From an uncultured Bacillota bacterium (GTDB taxonomy: Bacteria; Bacillota_A; Clostridia; Peptostreptococcales; Anaerovoracaceae), in assembly GCA_946628525.1 (NCBI GenBank), contig CAMOWO010000006.1:1-15302 (forward strand): a stretch of 15,302 nt of DNA. Direction: 5' to 3'. Shown here one piece after another: positions 12,362 to 15,302 of this stretch. A program made the translations under genes and the position numbers. The stretch's first letter is position 1. Each line of letters opens with the position of its first letter. The notes under the pieces are model-generated. The model ran no database searches and was not told the DNA's origin. It saw nothing but the letters and a program-made list of their open reading frames with translations.

Positions 12362-13204
12362 ATGATCATTGCAGAGACAATCTTAGAGGTTCGTCAGCAG
12401 GTGGCGGCATGGCGCAAGGAAGGTCTGACCATCGGACTCGTCCCTACCATGGGAGCGCTTCATGAGGGGCACGTTTCCCTCGTAAGAGAATCCGTGAAGG
12501 AATGCGACAGGACCGTTGCGTCCGTTTTCGTCAATCCGACGCAGTTCGCGGCAGGAGAGGACCTGGACAAGTATCCGCGAACCTTCGAACGAGACGTGGA
12601 ACTTCTGGAGCAGAACGGATGCGACATGGTATTTTACCCTGCAGTCGAGGAAATGTATCCGGCAGGTTTCGGCGCAGAGATCCAGATCACCACGGATATG
12701 ATCCACCAGCTTTGCGGTGCCTCAAGACCGACCCACTTCAAGGGCGTTTGCACCGTAGTCGGCAAGCTCTTCAACATCGTGACGCCGGACAAAGGGTTTT
12801 TTGGCGAAAAGGATGCGCAGCAGCTGGCCATCTTAAAGAAGATGGTAAGAGATCTGAACTTCCCTCTCGAGGTCGTAGGATGTCCGACGATCCGCGAGGA
12901 GGACGGTCTCGCAAAGTCCAGCAGGAATGCCTATCTGAGCCCGGAAGAGAGGGCTGCGGCGGTCATTCTCTACAAGACGATGCAGGCTGCCAAGGAGAAG
13001 CTGGAGTCCGGCATGACGGACGCGGAGGAAGTCAAGAAGTTCATGACGGATATGATCCAGACGGAGCCTCTGGCAAAGATCGATTACATACAGGTCGTCG
13101 ACGGTATCGATCTCATCCCGGTGAAGGAGGTCTCCCCGGGAGATCTGGTGGCGCTGGCGGTCTATTTCGGAAGCACGAGACTGATCGACAACTTCACGGT
13201 TTAG
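12362..13204 (+). CDS. panC: pantoate--beta-alanine ligase (pantothenate synthetase) PanC
   Basis: This 280-aa cytidylyltransferase-like enzyme condenses pantoate with beta-alanine at the expense of ATP (to AMP and PPi), making pantothenate for coenzyme A. The nucleotide-binding HIGH-type motif is PTMGALHEGH at residues 28-37. It is followed by SVFVNPTQFAAGEDLDKYPR, the pantoate-site region (THFKGVCTVVGKLFN), FFGEKDAQQL and the KSSRN motif at residues 185-189. The gene begins 12 nt after panB with GGAGG at 12351-12355, in the same operon. panD, which would make beta-alanine from aspartate, is not in the window. It must lie elsewhere, or beta-alanine is obtained another way. No oddity is seen in the sequence. 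Confidence 0.96.
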   Translation: MIIAETILEVRQQVAAWRKEGLTIGLVPTMGALHEGHVSLVRESVKECDRTVASVFVNPTQFAAGEDLDKYPRTFERDVELLEQNGCDMVFYPAVEEMYPAGFGAEIQITTDMIHQLCGASRPTHFKGVCTVVGKLFNIVTPDKGFFGEKDAQQLAILKKMVRDLNFPLEVVGCPTIREEDGLAKSSRNAYLSPEERAAAVILYKTMQAAKEKLESGMTDAEEVKKFMTDMIQTEPLAKIDYIQVVDGIDLIPVKEVSPGDLVALAVYFGSTRLIDNFTV

Positions 13205-13229
13205 ACTTTTTGGCAAGCGAGGACTCGAC

Positions 13230-14072
13230 ATGGATACAATGAAAAGATTTACAGCAGGCCTCGTGGTGTTTTTCCTGCTGATCGCGGAGTGCATATTCAT
13301 GGGCGTTCTGGCCCTGGATTTCGGCTCGTCTCCGAGAAGCGTGCGGGATGCCATCACCACGTCAGGGATCGTGGCTCAGGTAACGGAGGACTCCATCCGG
13401 GCACAGACGGTGAACATGGGCGGACTCTACGGCGAGATGATGACGGCAGTCATGGGAAGCGAGGCCATGACGGATTTCTTCACGGAATACGTTTCCCAGG
13501 GGATCCGGAGCATCATCTACGGGCAGGAGTACGAAGAGATCGCAACGGACGAGCTTCTGAAGGCCTTTGACAAGGGCGTAGATCAGGTCAATGATGCAGG
13601 GAAGTACAATATCTCTCCCGACCTTCGCAAAATGCTCATGGAGTACGCGGAGCAGACATCACCTGATCTCACACAGAGCCTGAGCAAAACCATGAGCATG
13701 TACCAGGCGGCGGCCACGGGAACGGCAGATGAAGCGGCCCAGACGGCACGGAGCGTATCCACCTTCGCCCCTTTGCTCACCACGGCATCGAAGGGGATCA
13801 TGCTTCTGGTGATCATAGGACTGGGCGCAGTGCTCTTTCTTCTCTCGGGAAGGAAGGCAAAAGGACTGGTGCAGGCGGCGGCCGTGACGCTGGCCACGGC
13901 GGCGATATACGGAGGACTCTCCTTCAGGGGCATCGGCGCCTCTGACGAGGTGGCAAGACAGTTCCTGGACGTCCTCATCAAGGACGGCGCCGGCATGAGC
14001 GCCATGGTGTGTGCCGTGGCAGGAGCGCTGCTTCTGGCAGCAAGCGCGATCTACAAAGTGAAGACACGATAA
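13230..14072 (+). CDS. hypothetical membrane protein, 280 aa, with extracytoplasmic domain
   Basis: I do not recognise the family. One hydrophobic segment lies at residues 7-29 (GLVVFFLLIAECIFMGVLAL). A largely polar, helical region of about 155 residues (30-185) is probably outside the membrane. Three more segments follow near 189-206 (MLLVIIGLGAVLFLL), 213-232 (AAAVTLATAAIYGGLSF) and 254-274 (MVCAVAGALLLAASAIY). The outer region contains many Met, Ala, Thr and Ser residues and no cysteines. GCGAGG at 13217-13222 lies 7 nt before the ATG at 13230, better spaced than for the ATG at 13239. The gene starts only 25 nt after panC with no terminator between, so it is probably the last gene of the pan transcript. 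Whether it has anything to do with pantothenate (for example transport) cannot be told. Confidence 0.75.
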   Translation: MDTMKRFTAGLVVFFLLIAECIFMGVLALDFGSSPRSVRDAITTSGIVAQVTEDSIRAQTVNMGGLYGEMMTAVMGSEAMTDFFTEYVSQGIRSIIYGQEYEEIATDELLKAFDKGVDQVNDAGKYNISPDLRKMLMEYAEQTSPDLTQSLSKTMSMYQAAATGTADEAAQTARSVSTFAPLLTTASKGIMLLVIIGLGAVLFLLSGRKAKGLVQAAAVTLATAAIYGGLSFRGIGASDEVARQFLDVLIKDGAGMSAMVCAVAGALLLAASAIYKVKTR

Positions 14073-14180
14073 AGTTTCACAAATAACAAATACCATCTAC
14101 ACAAACCTGACACAATTTGGTACCATAATAGGCGTGCAATTAATAATTGACATAATAAATATAAAGCGAGGTATCATTCA
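14073..14180 (+). promoter_or_regulatory. A/T-rich promoter region before the 149-aa membrane protein gene
   Basis: The 108-nt gap contains TTGACA (14147-14152) overlapping a small dyad CAATT/AATTG (14137-14141 with 14145-14149), and -10-like CATAAT (14124-14129) and TATAAA (14160-14165). No pair of boxes has ideal spacing, and a -10 placed 17 nt after TTGACA would lie too close to the ATG at 14181. The exact promoter is therefore unresolved. There is no clear terminator for the pan operon here. Confidence 0.35.
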
Positions 14181-14630
14181 ATGAAAAAATCAAAAATCGT
14201 TTGGGCGCTCTACATCATAGCAGCCCTTCTGGGAATAGTTTTTCTGATCATGCTCATCTCAAGCATCGCATATCTGCATAACTATGCAGCATCCTACGGT
14301 GTGGGCATCGGAGAACTCGGTGGAGAGGCCATCTCATACATCTTCTCGAATTCCATCAGCTACCTGATCTACGGCATCATCATCTTCGCATGCGGCCGTG
14401 TTCTGGAAGTCGTGGAAGGCCTGAGAAACCCTGCTCCGGAAGCAGAAGCAGGCGCAGTTGGATTCGTCCCTGCAGAGAAAGCAGCCGGTGAGGCAGCTGC
14501 AGCAGTCGCAGCAGCATCCGTAGCCGCAGCCACATCTGCTTCTGCAGCTTCTGAAGAAAAAGCAGAAGAAGCACCGGCAAGAGGACCGGTCCCGCCGCTC
14601 TACACAGAGAGATCCATTTTCAGATATTGA
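14181..14630 (+). CDS. hypothetical membrane protein with Ala/Glu-rich cytoplasmic tail
   Basis: This 149-aa protein has two membrane segments, residues ~7-31 (ALYIIAALLGIVFLIMLISS) and ~54-75 (ISYLIYGIIIFACGRVLEV), joined by a short loop. A low-complexity tail of about 65 residues, rich in Ala, Glu and Ser, follows and ends in PVPPLYTERSIFRY. By the positive-inside rule (MKKSK at the start) both ends should face the cytoplasm. GCGAGG at 14166-14171 precedes the ATG by 9 nt. A strong terminator follows directly, so the gene is probably a single transcription unit. No family is recognised. The tail could be a flexible linker ending in a short conserved C-terminal motif, but this is speculation. 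Confidence 0.75.
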   Translation: MKKSKIVWALYIIAALLGIVFLIMLISSIAYLHNYAASYGVGIGELGGEAISYIFSNSISYLIYGIIIFACGRVLEVVEGLRNPAPEAEAGAVGFVPAEKAAGEAAAAVAAASVAAATSASAASEEKAEEAPARGPVPPLYTERSIFRY

Positions 14631-14640
14631 TCGAGATGAC

Positions 14641-14678
14641 AAAGGAGCCATCGGCACTTACGCCGGCGGCTCCTTTTT
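14641..14678 (+). terminator. intrinsic terminator after the 149-aa membrane protein gene
   Basis: AAAGGAGCC (14641-14649) pairs with GGCTCCTTT (14668-14676), with an inner CGGC/GCCG stem (14652-14655 with 14662-14665) across a small internal loop, ending in a T-run (14674-14678). Confidence 0.92.
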
Positions 14679-14682
14679 GTGT

Positions 14683-14711
14683 TTTATAGCCCTTGGATTA
14701 TAGGGTATAAT
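14683..14711 (+). promoter_or_regulatory. promoter of the phosphomannomutase gene
   Basis: A perfect -10 TATAAT (14706-14711) is 17 nt downstream of a weak -35 TTTATA (14683-14688). The predicted start near 14718 gives a leader of about 34 nt. Confidence 0.55.
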
Positions 14712-14751
14712 AGTAATTGGGTAACGGGAACGTACGAAAAGGAGAACAGAT

Positions 14752-15302
14752 ATGGCAGATTACAAAAAACTTCAGAACGGCAGTGACATCAGAGGCGTCG
14801 CCATGGACGGCGTGGCGGCAGAACCGGTAAACCTTTCTGAAGCAGAAGCGATCAATATAGGAAGAGCCTTCGCCACTTGGCTGGCAGGAGCAGAGTCAAA
14901 GGATGCGACGGAACTGGAAGTATCCATAGGAAGAGACCCGAGGATTACGGGGCCGCAGCTTCTTGGCGGCATCGCGGCGGGACTGGCATACGAGGGGGTC
15001 AAGGTCTACGACTGCGGCCTGGCGTCCACTCCGGCTATGTTCATGTCCACCGTCTTCTCCGACACAGAGTGCGACGGCGCGGTGATGATCACAGCGAGCC
15101 ATTTGCCGTTCAACAGGAACGGATTCAAGTTCTTCACTCCTGATGGCGGCCTGAACAAAAACGACATCAAGTACATCCTGACGATGGCGGAAGATTTTGC
15201 GAAGGAAGAGGCGGATGTCCCTGCGGCAGCGCCGGAGAAGATGGACATCATGACCCTCTACTGCGCGCACCTGAGGCAGATCATCATCGACGGGACCGGC
15301 AT
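14752..15302 (+). CDS. phosphomannomutase / phosphoglucomutase family protein (3' end outside window)
   Basis: The frame opens at the ATG at 14752, behind AAGGAG (14738-14743), and is still open at the window end (183 complete codons). It is the N-terminal part of an alpha-D-phosphohexomutase, which moves phosphate between C1 and C6 of a hexose phosphate. The start NGSDIRGVAMDG corresponds to the usual substrate-phosphate region, VSIGRDPRITGPQLLGGIAA is the domain 1 signature, and MITASHLPFNRNGFKF is the active-site loop with phosphoserine Ser116. The standard loop is TASHNP; here Leu118 replaces Asn, a variant I recall in part of this family. The metal-binding loop (DGDxDR) should lie beyond the window. 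Mannose versus glucose versus glucosamine substrate cannot be decided from this part. Confidence 0.9.
   Translation, partial: MADYKKLQNGSDIRGVAMDGVAAEPVNLSEAEAINIGRAFATWLAGAESKDATELEVSIGRDPRITGPQLLGGIAAGLAYEGVKVYDCGLASTPAMFMSTVFSDTECDGAVMITASHLPFNRNGFKFFTPDGGLNKNDIKYILTMAEDFAKEEADVPAAAPEKMDIMTLYCAHLRQIIIDGTG

Overview
The window is a densely packed, single-strand (+) stretch of chromosome. It suggests an anaerobic Firmicute of the class Clostridia with moderate G+C. The grounds are strong AGGAGG-type ribosome binding sites, sigma-A-like promoters, compact U-tailed terminators and the gene content: DUF445, DUF169, VanZ-like, GH20, and panB/panC with a DUF2520-type reductase instead of panE. 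A relative of Eubacteriales Family XIII / Anaerovoracaceae is my guess; the sequence does not prove it. I see no mobile element, tRNA, rRNA or CRISPR array.

Layout. (1) 2-1681: the C-terminal end of a lysine-rich, Ig/fibronectin-like surface protein, followed at 9 nt by an unrecognised 392-aa acidic protein. (2) 1682-2262: a 581-nt gap without a credible gene. It holds an A/T-rich UP-like tract, a near-consensus promoter (TTGACT, 17 nt, TATTAT), about 400 nt of purine-rich, U-poor, apparently highly structured RNA, and a strong intrinsic terminator. An 11-nt perfect long-range pairing closes the RNA. It contains four hairpins with the identical 8-nt loop GAAAACAA on four different stems, and six copies of ACGAAG. 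I do not recognise this RNA family; it is the main discovery candidate. (3) 2263-3609: a DUF169 protein and a chorismate mutase (AroQ class) with an ACT-like tail. (4) 3694-6566: DUF445 membrane protein, HAD hydrolase, ThiD (4-nt overlap with the HAD gene) and a small VanZ-like membrane protein, ending in a terminator. (5) 6682-8316: a monocistronic acyl-CoA synthetase. (6) 8531-10369: a secreted GH20 hexosaminidase with a 20-bp palindrome upstream of its promoter.

(7) 10517-13204: a pantothenate operon. The leader RNA looks like a pan-motif hairpin (two bulged A residues) with a downstream hairpin that covers the Shine-Dalgarno sequence. It is followed by a DUF2520/PanG-type ketopantoate reductase, panB and panC. 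Together these convert 2-oxoisovalerate to ketopantoate, pantoate and, with beta-alanine, pantothenate; panD is not in the window. A membrane protein of unknown function (13230-14072) follows 25 nt later. (8) 14181-14630: a two-helix membrane protein with an Ala/Glu-rich tail, with its own terminator. (9) 14752 to the end: the N-terminal part of a phosphomannomutase/phosphoglucomutase family enzyme.

Long open frames on the minus strand are shadows of these genes and were rejected.
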